Position numbers and translations under genes: made by a program. A stretch of 64,000 nucleotides of DNA, from the NCBI RefSeq assembly GCF_022539315.1, contig NC_066317.1, forward strand, positions 40,704,435 through 40,768,434, in the 5' to 3' direction. How positions within the stretch are numbered: the stretch's first letter is position 1; the number at the start of each line of letters is the position of its first letter. Origin of the DNA: Serinus canaria (Eukaryota > Chordata > Aves > Passeriformes > Fringillidae). The notes under the pieces are model-generated. The model was not told the origin of the DNA. It saw nothing but the letters and a program-made list of their open reading frames with translations, and did not search any database. Positions 1 through 10,056 of the stretch are shown in pieces.

Positions 1-45
1 CCGCGGGAGGACGGAGCTGTTCAGCTCGCTCTCGTTCACTCTCAT
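1..45 (-). CDS. MTNR1A: MTNR1A exon 1, N-terminal 15 codons (cut by window edge)
   Basis: Read on the minus strand from 45 to 1, an ATG opens MRVNESELNSSVLPR. I recognise this as the extracellular N terminus of the melatonin receptor 1A (Mel1a), a seven-helix Gi-coupled receptor of the plasma membrane. The chicken protein, as I recall it, starts MRANGSELNGTVLPRD, so 10 of 15 positions agree. Both N-glycosylation sequons of the family are kept: NES at residue 4 and NSS at residue 9. The start has A at -3 (gcaggATGA). The rest of exon 1 and the gene body lie to the left of the window. Context supports the call: FAT1, its neighbour in mammals as I recall, follows on the same strand. Only 45 bases are visible, so the identity rests on a short match plus synteny. 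Confidence 0.8.
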   Translation of the reverse strand, partial: MRVNESELNSSVLPR

Positions 46-265
46 CCTGCCGCCGAACCTCCCGGGGCACAACCGGGTACGGGCGGGGCGGGCGCGCTCG
101 CCAGCGCTGCCTCCGGCGGGGGCAGGTCAGGTCGGGGCGGGGGTCGCGGCGGCGGCCGCCCTGCGTCGCGGGGCTGCCCGCCCTAGGGCGGAGCGGGGCA
201 GGCGGGAGCGGGCGCACCTCCCATGGCGGCCGGCGCCACCACTCCAGGCAGGAAGTTTCCCCGAA
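46..265 (-). other. MTNR1A: probable 5'UTR of MTNR1A
   Basis: Very GC-rich sequence between the receptor start codon and the position about 30 bp downstream of a minus-strand TATA box. The transcription start near 265 is inferred from TATA spacing only, so the right edge is approximate. It contains the upstream ORF at 183-224. No splice acceptor that would place the receptor ATG in a later exon stands out. Confidence 0.5.
183..224 (-). other. upstream ORF (13 codons) in MTNR1A leader
   Basis: On the minus strand an ATG at 224-222 lies in the optimal Kozak context gccgccATGg and reads MGGAPAPACPAPP before a TAG at 185-183. It ends 137 bases before the receptor start codon. Its context is stronger than that of the receptor ATG (gcaggATGA). 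If transcription starts near the TATA-predicted site, ribosomes would meet this ATG first and the main frame would depend on leaky scanning or reinitiation. The peptide is proline/alanine rich from GC-rich codons and probably has no function of its own. Whether it is in the mRNA depends on the true start site. Confidence 0.5.
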
Positions 266-289
266 GTGTGCATGTGCCGCGGCGGGACA

Positions 290-298
290 CTTTTATAG
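290..298 (-). promoter_or_regulatory. TATA box, minus strand (MTNR1A)
   Basis: The plus strand reads cttttatag, that is CTATAAAAG on the minus strand, inside an otherwise almost purely GC sequence. It lies about 245 bp upstream of the MTNR1A start codon and would place initiation near 260-268. The isolated AT core in a CpG island and its orientation toward the receptor make it the best promoter candidate. Confidence 0.55.
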
Positions 299-368
299 CC
301 CGCCCGCGCCGCCGCCCCGCCCGCCGCCACCGCTGCCGCCAGGTGACACCGAGCCGCCCCCGCGCCGG

Positions 369-374
369 CACGTG
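369..374. promoter_or_regulatory. E-box CACGTG
   Basis: Canonical palindromic E-box in the context ggCACGTGcg, about 70 bp upstream of the minus-strand TATA box. CLOCK/BMAL1, USF and MYC/MAX family factors bind this hexamer. Use here is inferred from position only. Confidence 0.4.
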
Positions 375-437
375 CGCGGCCGGGGCTCCAGCTGCTGCCG
401 CGCGGCGCCACAGCGCCCCCCCGCGGCGCCCGCGCCG

Positions 438-510
438 CCCCATTCACGGCGCGCTCCGCTTCCCCATTCATGCTCCCGGCCGCTCCATTCAGCGCCGGCC
501 GCTCCATTCA
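438..510. repeat. four CCATTCA motifs in the promoter
   Basis: The heptamer CCATTCA occurs at 440-446, 464-470, 485-491 and 504-510, spaced 24, 21 and 19 bp, with the GC-rich spacers partly alike (cggccgct). Two more copies lie in the island near 1233 and 1759. It is an imperfect short tandem array, and could be a repeated factor site or just local duplication. Confidence 0.5.
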
Positions 511-803
511 CCGGCGGAGGCGCGGCAGGGATCGACGGGGCTTGCTGCCTGCGGTTGGGTGGTTTGCAGCGCTCGGCGCTATTTTTAGCCCTCCTGGTTA
601 ACGCCGGCTCTTAATTAGGCGCCCGCCGAACTCCCCTCCCCTCCTCCCCCTCCTTTATTTAACATCGCACCCGCACGGTAACGTGAGTGCGGCGAGAAAC
701 CTCCCATCGGGGAGCGGGTCGGGGCTGCTATAAAAAGCTCCTCGCGAAGGAGACTGGCTGGCTGGGCAGGGGGGGCGTCTGAGGACCCGCGTCCCGGGAG
801 CAC

Positions 804-809
804 CACGTG
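804..809. promoter_or_regulatory. E-box CACGTG
   Basis: Second canonical E-box (accCACGTGctg), about 510 bp upstream of the MTNR1A TATA box and inside the CpG island. Confidence 0.35.
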
Positions 810-1580
810 CTGCCGCAGCGAGGGGGCGGCGGGGGGGACACGCACCGCCTCGGCAGCCCCCCTCCTTCCTCCCCTGCAGCCTTTCTTCCTCCCCCGCACC
901 CTGGGCAGCGGGGGCGGTCTGCACAGGGAAGACAGAGAAAAAGGTAGCGGGGATGCCCCGTGCCACCCCTACGAGCCCGGTGAAGTCTGGATCCCCTGTT
1001 CCCAAAAAGCAGCATTTGCTTCAAAGAACGGAGGGAACAGGGAGCCATTGCCCAGCCGCGAGGAGGACCAGTTGACTGAATAGGGTACCCCCTTCACCCC
1101 CTCGTGCGGTGGGCGCAATGGTAAATAAATTAAATTTTTAAAAAAATGCACTTTCTTCTGACTGAATCTTCTCGCTCGTATGGCATAGAGCAGTTGAAAA
1201 TCTCTGAGCAAACTGGGCGTGGGAATCGCTCTCCCATTCAGGATAACGGGCTGCGAGTGCGGATGGCAGTGCGCGCTGTGTTCCGCGGAGCGCAGGGCTG
1301 GGCGCGGCGCTGGCGGCCAGGGGCGGCCCCGCGCACCCACCGCCGTCCCGCCCGGAGCCTCGGCTCACGGGGCTGCTGCGACTGCGGGGGCGAGCGGGGG
1401 GTCCGCAGCGGGAGCGCGGGGCTCCTCCTGGCGCGGCGCGGCGCTGGCCGTGTGAGCGCGGCTCTGCGCGGGGCGGGAGGCGCTCATGCGGCGCAGCCTG
1501 CGCCCAGCACCGGGCTGACGGCGCTGTGTCCCGTGGCAGCCCGAGGTGAGGGATAACCAAAGCCACCGTTGTCACCAGCA

Positions 1581-1590
1581 GTTACGTAAC
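1581..1590. promoter_or_regulatory. D-box-like palindrome GTTACGTAAC
   Basis: A perfect 10-bp palindrome containing TTACGTAA, the optimal site for PAR-bZIP factors (DBP, HLF, TEF) and their repressor NFIL3/E4BP4. It sits about 1.3 kb upstream of the melatonin receptor TATA box. Function is inferred; an 8-bp match could be chance. Confidence 0.4.
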
Positions 1591-1850
1591 GCGGCGGGTT
1601 TGACAGGACAGCGCGGGAGCGGCCGGCCCGCAGCCGCGGAGGGGCGCGGACAGGCAGGGCGGTGGCGGTGGAGATGGAGGCAGCAGCGGCACCCCCGCCC
1701 CGGCAGGCGCCGCAGTCCCAGCCTGCACGGCTGAGTGCCAGGGAAACCCCGAGCTTCCCATTCACCCACGGTTTTCTTACACCACCCTGGGCAGCGGAGC
1801 GAGGAGCACCGCCGCTCAGCCTCCCGCTGGTGAAGACCGCTTGTGTTTGG

Positions 1851-4800
1851 TGCGGGAAGTGCTGATTTATTTGATCACTTACTGACTTATTAAATGCTCA
1901 ATATTCCGGCAGCGTGTTTTCCCGCCGCCCCGATAAACAGTAGTCCCGGAGAGATGTGTCGGCACTACACAGCATTCCTTCTCACTGCTTCCCGAGCAGC
2001 ATCCAAAGCCCATCCATCACGGGAGATGGAGAGCAGCAGCCCGCACCACAAGAGGAGGTTGCAGGAGGACCCTCTCAGTGCGGCGCCGCAGCTCCTGGGC
2101 AGAGGGGGGTGGTGTGCACACACCCACCCGTGACAGCCACATCCACCCACCACCAGCCCCCGCCCTCCATCCCCCCGGCAGGTTAGTGCATGTGTCCGTG
2201 TAGGTGCATAACAACTAGGTTATCAAGCTGTGGGAGAAGATTAAAAATAGGAGGAGCCAGTATCAGGGGGATATCAGATCAAGGGCAGCCACACGTGGAG
2301 ACAGACAGAACTGCCTGGTCCTCAGTAGACCTCCACGGGTGTTTGACTGGACAGGGAGGGGCTGGCTGCCCAGAGACGGCTGTGAAGTTTCACAAGGTCA
2401 GGTATTTTTAACTAGAAGGTAGAGCGATGATGAGGATCAGCCCAGGATTTTGCTTCAAAGAAAGGGAATCTTGTCCATGCAGGAACTGCTGTTATTGATC
2501 TCATTCCTGGGATGTTCAGTGACATATTTGTAATTTAGACCCACAGGGGAATAGAGATATCACTCTATCCATTCCATTTTAGTCTTGTGAAAAGAACGTG
2601 CTCTGGACCAAGGCTGCTTGTGTGGTGGGAAGGGAATGCTTCTTGAAAAGGGGACTGAAGATGTCCTAAGGCATCACTACCAGAAAACCCTGTATGAGAG
2701 CTAAGGGTGACCCAAGCACCAGCAAGGGCCATGATACATTGAGAAGCCTTGTGCTGCTGCTCTGTGTGTTGGATTTGTTCCCTGCAGAGTGGGAGATGGG
2801 CATCAGGATGTGGGCCAGGCTCCAGCAAGAACCACCTTCCCACTGTCCCACCAAGGAGTGGGACAGCTTTCTCTTTGCTCCCTCTCACCTTGACAGAGAC
2901 ACCTCATACTAGAAAATGCTGCTCTTTGAGGTTTTGCTTGTGTTTACTCACATTCTGGAGAGTTAGAGACTTTAAGATGCCACCCAAAACAAGCAAGCTG
3001 TGAAAACTGTAGAGGAGCAGATCTAACAACATCAGGCTCCTTCACACTCATCAACATTCAGAGTCAGTCAGACAATCTTAGAGGCAGTTTGGTATTGTTT
3101 CTTACATCATCTGAGGCTGGTCTCTCTGCCCTCACATTTTCTACTCTTTTTCTACATATGCATTTTTAAAGCACAACAGAGTGAAGTTAAATGATGCTTT
3201 AGATGAAAACAGCGTAAGATAAGATCAGGGCAGAAGAACAAGCAAATCACTTGGGCAAGCCACCCCATATTATAATAATTGAAATCAGAGTTGACTTCAC
3301 TGTAGTGAGCAATGTTGGCAGAGATCTTATTACATGACAAAATACGGAACTTGTCTGATCTGTCATAAAAGAATCCTTGGGTTTGCTTGAGTTTTTTGGT
3401 TTTGCTTGAAGTGTTTGGGATGTGCCTGTTGCTCATTCTGTCTCCGGCCAAGTTTCCTGGCGGATCTTGAACTGGTGTTGTAGTTTTCGGTAGGTTTTGG
3501 TCCTGTCTCCTGTTGCTTCAGCCTGGTCTCTCTGGATGAGTGCAAGGCCTGAGTCTTCTTTGTGTCCTGCCTAGGGCTAGCAGTTAAGCCTGTTGTCAGC
3601 ATCTGGCTCTGCCTGCTGCTCTCAGGCCCTGTGAGACTGTGGTCTGGGCACAGCCTGGGTTCAGGTTTTCCTTGCGTCCTGGTTGGCTTTCCTATGGAGA
3701 AGCTCTTAAAACTACACAGCCGGGACATTAGATGAGTTGAGGGAGCACCATCCATCTGAAAAGATAGATGGAAATACAGAAAACATGAGAAGAAATCAAC
3801 AGTTCAGCTGGTTCTTTGAGTAAGAGAATGGAGACTGCCTGGCAGATGGGGCTGAGATGACCAGTAACAGGGGAAGGTACTGAGAGCATCCTGGTGTGGG
3901 TGCCTGGCAGAGAATGGAGTGGGAAGGCAAAAGGCAGAACATTTGTCTCCTTAAGGAGAAGTTTTCACCATGGTACAGTGTGGTTTTCTTACATCAGAGG
4001 AAATAGCTGTGGAGACTGATGGCAGATAAGATATCTTAGAAGGGGCTGACTTGAATACAAATATGGGAGGAAGGCCTTGGAGGGCTGTACTGGAACAGGG
4101 AGGTAAGTAAGTTGTGGTGCCTGTGGCAGAGAAGCAGCAGCTTCTGATATCCTTTATGTTTTGGTGCCCTTCTCTCCTTCAGAAATGCCCAAGAGCTGCG
4201 TGAAATATAGAAATGCAGACTCTATTCTGCTCAGGCACAATAGGTATTTCCGTAGTGAAAAGCTGAAACTATCTTAGAACTGAGGTGGAAAAAAATGAGG
4301 TAAGCCAACTGGCAGTGTGTTTCTGTGGTGAGCAATAGTGTGGAGAGTAGGAGCAGCTGCTCATTTGAATGCTAAGCATTAAATTAAGTGGGTGCAGATT
4401 CTGTCTGGTGCTGTTCCTTACTATTTTGAGACCTTCGTAATTCCCCTGTTATGCTGAAGAACAGTTATGATGCTGATGGTTCTTGAGCACTCTAGGAAAG
4501 AAAGGAAACCCACAGGTCCTCTCCACTGTGGTGCTTGGAGACATTTTCACCCTTACATTTGGCTGCCTCTTGGGCTGCTCTCCCAGCACACTGACTCAGT
4601 CACTTAGCTCTCCCCAAAACCCTGCTTGACAGCTATTGTTGGGTACACAGATCTTGCTGATACACCTATGGGGCAGTTCCACTTCCCTCACAGCTGAACT
4701 GCTGTGGCAGCAGGCTTGTTGCAGCTCATCCCGTGGCAGGAGGTATCTACTCTTCATTACATCAGACCATTGGTTGTGATGCTGCACTACAAAAAAAAAA

Positions 4801-7040
4801 AAAAAAAAGAGCTGGCTGTTGTTCCTTCTGTCTTTTAGAGGAGTGATTCAGAGTGCTGAAATTTTGCCATGTTTTATTTTGTGATGTGCAGCTTTCTTTC
4901 CCTGACAAGTCTTTTATTTCAGTGGTTTTTTTCATAGTTGCAATCTGTGGCATCTCCTACCTACATGTTTTAAGTCATAAAACAGCTCTGTAAATTGCAT
5001 CCTCTCTATGAGCATTGTGTTTGGGCAGATGATGTAAGAGATTGATGGGAAATGTGCCAGCTCTTTAATTCTTCATTCAGCACTGCCTTAGAGCACAGTT
5101 TTTGTATTCAGAGTGCTGTTATGACAATTCTTGGGCAACACAGTCTGCTTTTGCTTCTGGCTTTGGGGTTTCTAAGGTGAGATGCTATTCAGCACATGGC
5201 TGGGACAGGGAATTTCATTTAGAAATGAAACTACATCCTAGGACTCTTCTCTGCATTAATACTCTCTTCTCCTCCAATATGAAATGGCCTCAAAAGGAAG
5301 AAATAGTAGCTTCTCACTGTAGAATGGTATGTTATATAATTGTTAAAGGATTCTCCAGGATGATTAGAAAATTATATTTGGAACTTTGCAAGCAGAAAAG
5401 ATAACTAATCTCAGCTTATCTGTATTTTAGGGTAGGAAAATGAAATGCTGTAATTGACTGTTTTGAGCATTTTACTTCATAATTTTGATTTTAAAGATTA
5501 ATTTGGAGCTGATTTTGAAGTTGGGGGGAATGAGAGTGGTTAAGGTTCAGGGCTATAAATCCTGATCAGAAACTGATACTTTTTGATGCCCAGGCACACA
5601 CCACAGTTGCTGAGATAAGTGAGTTAATACTCAGCTTTGTCTTTAGACTCCAAGACCTCTAAATCAGTGCATCTAGTGGCAGATCACACTAAGAGATCTA
5701 CTTTGCTACATATAGAGTGAGGTTGCTTCCCTCAGACTGTTCTTCTGGTCTATTTGCTTGCCATGTCCATTTCTTTGTCCTGTGATTCTTCAGGATATTG
5801 GTCCCCAGCCACTGCTTTTGAGAGATGATTGATGTAGATTGTTCCACAATGTGAGTGGTCCAGCAACAAGCAAGGCTGCTGGAGAGAGGGCACTCTGTGT
5901 GCACCAAGGAAACAGAACTGCCCTGTTATTTGTGATTGCCTTCTGCTTCCTTCAAGTCAGCATTTAAAATGTTAAGGATAAGAATTTCCATGGCACTAGC
6001 ATTTTATAGTGTCATGACAACATGTCACTCTTCTGCCCTGCCCTCTGAGTACAGATCCACAGTTCCTGGTAGATACCATTTACTGGCATTAACCGTGGAG
6101 GTTTAAATACTCCTGCAATAAAATAAAAGCTCTGCCAAAAGCCAGAATGTACCTGCACATTCAGATTGTTAGCTGCTATTCTTTTCTTGAAAGGCAGTAG
6201 TCTGTTTTCTTATGCTGTTACAGTGCTTTTCTACAAAGCAAACCCAGAAATCTGCACTGACTCCAGCCCACCCATTTCTCTGGTGTTCTCACTATGCTGA
6301 CAAAATTCAGCCTATCTACTTAACATTTAAATTTGCTTTGTATTATTTTTTCTATACAGGAATCTATTACAGTAAGGAAAATATCATATTCCTTTAACAA
6401 AGCATACAGAATGGTTTAAAATAGAAATCACATTCACTTTCTTGTTGTATATTTTTATATTTATCTTTGAATATTCTGCCGTTGTGTGTTTATTTTTTTC
6501 CTCCTTGGCAGTGACTTTAAAACCTTTCAATATCTTCTTGTATTCTTTTATATGACTCTTTTGTCAGTCTGAGTGAATGTTTTCTTTGGCTTTCCTTTTG
6601 TTTAAATATGGGGAATAGAGGGAACATGTCTTGAATTGAAATCACTGAACTGGAAAGGGACTACAAAAAGAATTGACTGTAGTAAAGCTGAAGTATTAAA
6701 ATCCAGCCAGTGCAGTTCTTACCAAGTGTAGAAAAGCAGAAAAATGCTTACAGCCTCAGAGAATGCATGGAGAAGTTGCAATGGAAATGTTTGAAATGAA
6801 TGGGAAAAATTGAAATTGGTAGTCTTGAAATTGGTAGTCTTTGACGTGAAGCTAGATGAAAAATGAGCCAAGGGCTGGGTAGGGGGGATTGGAAGAGGTC
6901 AAAATGCTTAAAATGGAGAAGCATAGGATTGTTTTGCATAGTCAATATTCTAGTTTTATATGGATGCCATGGGACAGGGAGAGAGAAACGGCAAGCGTTT
7001 CTCACAGCGGCTTGTGAGAAATTTTAGGGAGCAGTAAAGA
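1851..7040. other. intergenic DNA, no gene seen
   Basis: Upstream flank of MTNR1A. No exon-like reading frame with splice signals or recognisable protein was found. It holds an E-box CACGTG at 2292-2297, an 18-bp A run at 4791-4808, and a short direct duplication (gaaattggtagtctt twice) near 6810-6842. The longest open frame (3363-3755, minus) has no protein features I recognise. Confidence 0.7.
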
Positions 7041-7263
7041 TGTGATAACCATTGACTATAAACAACTTGCAGGTGCTGTTTTTCTACCTTGTTTTTCTGT
7101 TCCTCTCAAAGACAGTGCATGAGGAAGATGTTTCTCTTTGTCAGCCAGTAGACTAGAATCTCTTGTACTGCTCTATAAAAACCGCCCGGTTCTTTTGAGT
7201 AAAGCCTTCTTCACCTTTGCTGTGATCCTGCCTCTCACCTGCTCCTGCCCTGACCCTGGTGCA
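7041..7263 (+). mobile_element. possible LTR fragment of an old endogenous retrovirus
   Basis: The segment starts TGTGATAACC and ends CCCTGGTGCA, so it has TG...CA ends. Inside are a TATA box (ctctataaaaacc, about 7172) followed about 35 bp later by an AGTAAA poly(A)-like signal and a pyrimidine-rich, CCTG-rich tail that looks like an R-U5 region. That order is typical of a retroviral LTR. No target-site duplication or coding remnant is visible and the left end is uncertain. It may instead be ordinary unique DNA. Confidence 0.3.
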
Positions 7264-9876
7264 TGAGTGACAGTTTTAGGCTGTTATTAATGAACTGAAA
7301 TCAGTGGAATGAAACTTGGTTGAAACAGTAATGACACAATTCCATGATGTAATGCTAAGGTGCACTTCACAATGGGCCTTTTAAGAAATGTGGAATCATT
7401 TGCAATTAGAATTGATGGGAAAACACAAAGATTTAATCTGAATTGAAATCCTCAGATGCTGTACTAGCTATTGAAGGCTTTTGTTACTACAGAATTTCAC
7501 CATAAAAAAAAAAGAATCAGCAACATAGTTGCTTTTAATTTTTTATTCAGCAAATACAGGCTGAGCCATTTTCTTCAATTAGAGTATCATCAGCAAATCC
7601 AGGAAGAGATTTTTAAACAGTTTGCCTTGCCTGCAATGTTTCCAGAAATCTTTTCAGGCTTGAGTCTACAAATAACTTCTAGGTTTGGGAGCTTTTAATT
7701 TGTTTGTTTCTGTTTGCACACACCCCCTTCTTCCCCTGCACACACACTCACACACATAAAGAGACATCCCCTCCAGTAGTCCCAGGGGAGGTTTGGATAC
7801 AGTTCGTAGATGATAATAGGGTTCATGACAGTGATTTACCTTCTCCATTTGCCTATGAAAATTACGAAAATCCCACTAAATCATCCAGATGGCATGCCAC
7901 TGTGAGCACTTTCTAAACTTGAATCCTAGAAGGAAAGAATGTTTATGAAGAAATAAAGGCTAGAAGAGCCAAGCAAATAATTTTTCTGAGCTGGCAATTG
8001 TGTACTGCTCAGCAGCTCTTTATATTAATTTTCCGTACTTCTTTCAACAGGTTATTTCATACTTTATCTAACTTATTTTTATTTTCTACTCTTTTCATTT
8101 CACTAATAAACAAAAATGGATTTTGTGACAATTTCTGCTGTAACCTTTTAATTCCCTCTCAGTGTGCTACACTAGACTTCATCCATATTAGTATTAGTAA
8201 CTCCTCGGGTAGTTAAGAGTTGGGTCAATATAAAACCTAGTCACAAAATAAATTATGAGTTCAACAAAGGTTACTTAATCTTCTCAGGGATCTCAAAGCT
8301 TGATGTTTTCCTCAAAGACAAAACGAGTGACACATCAGAGGTTCTTTAGAAGGGATTGGACACATTTAGTATTGCTCAGTAATCAAAAAACGCTTTTGTG
8401 CTTTCAATACACTGCTCTTCAAAGACACAAGTAACAGCTCTGAGAAATGTTTCCTCTATGTGGAAAAGGTACAATACATCCAGGGAATAGAAATGCTGTC
8501 TCTATTACTCTTGTACCTGAATATATATTTCAGAGGCAATGAGGCGTGAGAGGGCGATTCTGCCTTCAGAGGAAGAACTTGCTATTTTTTTTTGAAACTG
8601 CAACCAGGGTACATGCTATATTGAGATGGTTAATATTATTCAGAACATGTAAGACATGTCTCTATTCTTGTATCTGCTCAGGAAAATCTGAAGTGGTGAT
8701 GGGAGGCTGTAATATATTCTTGAAGTCAGTGGTCAGCACTACATCACTCTGTCACTTGGTCCAGCTTGTTCCAGGTAGCATGACCTGTGTCGTGTGATTC
8801 CTCCTATTCAGGGCTGATTGTATTCATTTCATCTGCTGGTTTTGCATCCTCATGTCAAGATATTTGTGTGGGCTTGTGCTTATCTAACTCTTAGTAATCT
8901 TGCAGCTTTTTTTAGTATTTGTGTTATCTCCCTCTACATGTCCCATCCTCCTGCTGAGAAATCCAGTTTGTTTGTCTGACTTAGTCACAATCCTCAAGCT
9001 CAGCCACAGAATTTCTCTTCAGTTCTGAGGCAGTTTCACCCTAACATTTGATTTCTGCACTTACAGATTTCATTTCACTTCCGTCCTTGAATCCTCAGCC
9101 TGGGACAGGAAGACAAAGGTATTCATTATTTTGTGCTCTCTACTGTTTCAGAGCATGCTTTTCCCTGGTAATTACTCCCCTCTTTCAACAAGAAACTTCC
9201 CATGTCTCTTAGAAAAGATGAAGAAAAATGGGAAGACAGTAAAACAGAATAAAATAAATCTAGTGATTAATCAGTGAATAAGCACCACTTGTAGTACACA
9301 CACTCACTAAGGGGATAACATTTTAATCTATGGGCTTAGAAATCTGACATCAGTAATCCATGATTAATTTTTGAAAGTAAAACACTCGTTTGCTGAAACT
9401 GTTTTGAATTCTAAAACAAAATTGGGAAAAGTGACAAAATGCAAATGAAAACTGCATGAGAAGGCAGCATGCATAATGAAAGAGTCAAAAGTAATATAAA
9501 AATCTTTACTACTTGAGAATTTTGATGGTCAAATAAAGTGTATTTATTCTCACTAGCTTATTAAAAAAAGGTGCCCAGTTAGCTTCTAGTCATGAATATG
9601 CTAGAAACTATTCACAAGAGTATAATTATTTATATGCACCAGGCTTCTGGGCTAAGTCCTTTTAAACTTTTATATAAAATCAGAATTTATAATATTCATA
9701 ACTCAACCTGTGATTTAATTAGTCTGACATGGTCAAATGATGTTTTTTACAGCTCTTAAAAAAAGTTACTTCACTCTTGGTGGAAAACCTCAAAGTTATA
9801 AAAAACTTAGGGAATTACTAAATTCAGAGCATGCACATAAATAAAATGCTAATGGAGGATTTCTTAGTAATTTTCT
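7264..9876. other. intergenic DNA, no gene seen
   Basis: AT-rich sequence without recognisable coding or RNA features. It contains a short CA-rich stretch (7735-7756). Confidence 0.65.
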
Positions 9877-10056
9877 TCACTATGAGGGTAGTGAGGCACT
9901 GGCACAGGATGCCCAGGGAAGTTGGGGGTACCCCATCCCTGGAAGTGCTCAAGGCCAAGCTGGATGGGGTCTAGTGGAAGGTGTCCCTGCCCATGGTGGG
10001 GAATTGGAACTGGAGGATCTTTAAGGTTCTTGCCAGCCCAAACCATTCTTTGTTGT
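9877..10056 (+). mobile_element. CR1 LINE, 3' end fragment
   Basis: Plus-strand match to the CR1 3' region as I know it: gagggtagtgaggcactgg, then ccatccctggaagtgctcaa, ggtgtccctgcccatgg, and the terminal block with gatctttaaggtt...cccaaaccattcttt. CR1 elements are non-LTR retrotransposons typical of bird genomes and are usually 5' truncated, as here. Confidence 0.85.

Larger units (their letters stand above)
46..1850. promoter_or_regulatory. CpG island over MTNR1A 5' end
   Basis: The stretch is GC-rich with very many CG dinucleotides, in contrast to the AT-rich DNA after about 1850. It holds the receptor start, the TATA box, two CACGTG E-boxes (369-374 and 804-809), a second plus-strand TATA-like site (729-737) and the palindrome GTTACGTAAC (1581-1590). 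Many long open frames occur here on both strands, but they are the normal by-product of stop-poor GC-rich sequence and show no recognisable protein. An AT-rich interruption lies around 1110-1150. The right boundary is approximate. Confidence 0.8.

Noticed and set aside
127..1865. Many long open frames on both strands in the CpG island
   Set aside because: They are rich in Arg, Ala, Gly and Pro, overlap each other on both strands and show no recognisable protein. GC-rich DNA lacks stops.
3363..3755. 130-codon minus-strand open frame
   Set aside because: Low-complexity polar composition, no domain, no splice or promoter context, and no recognisable similarity.
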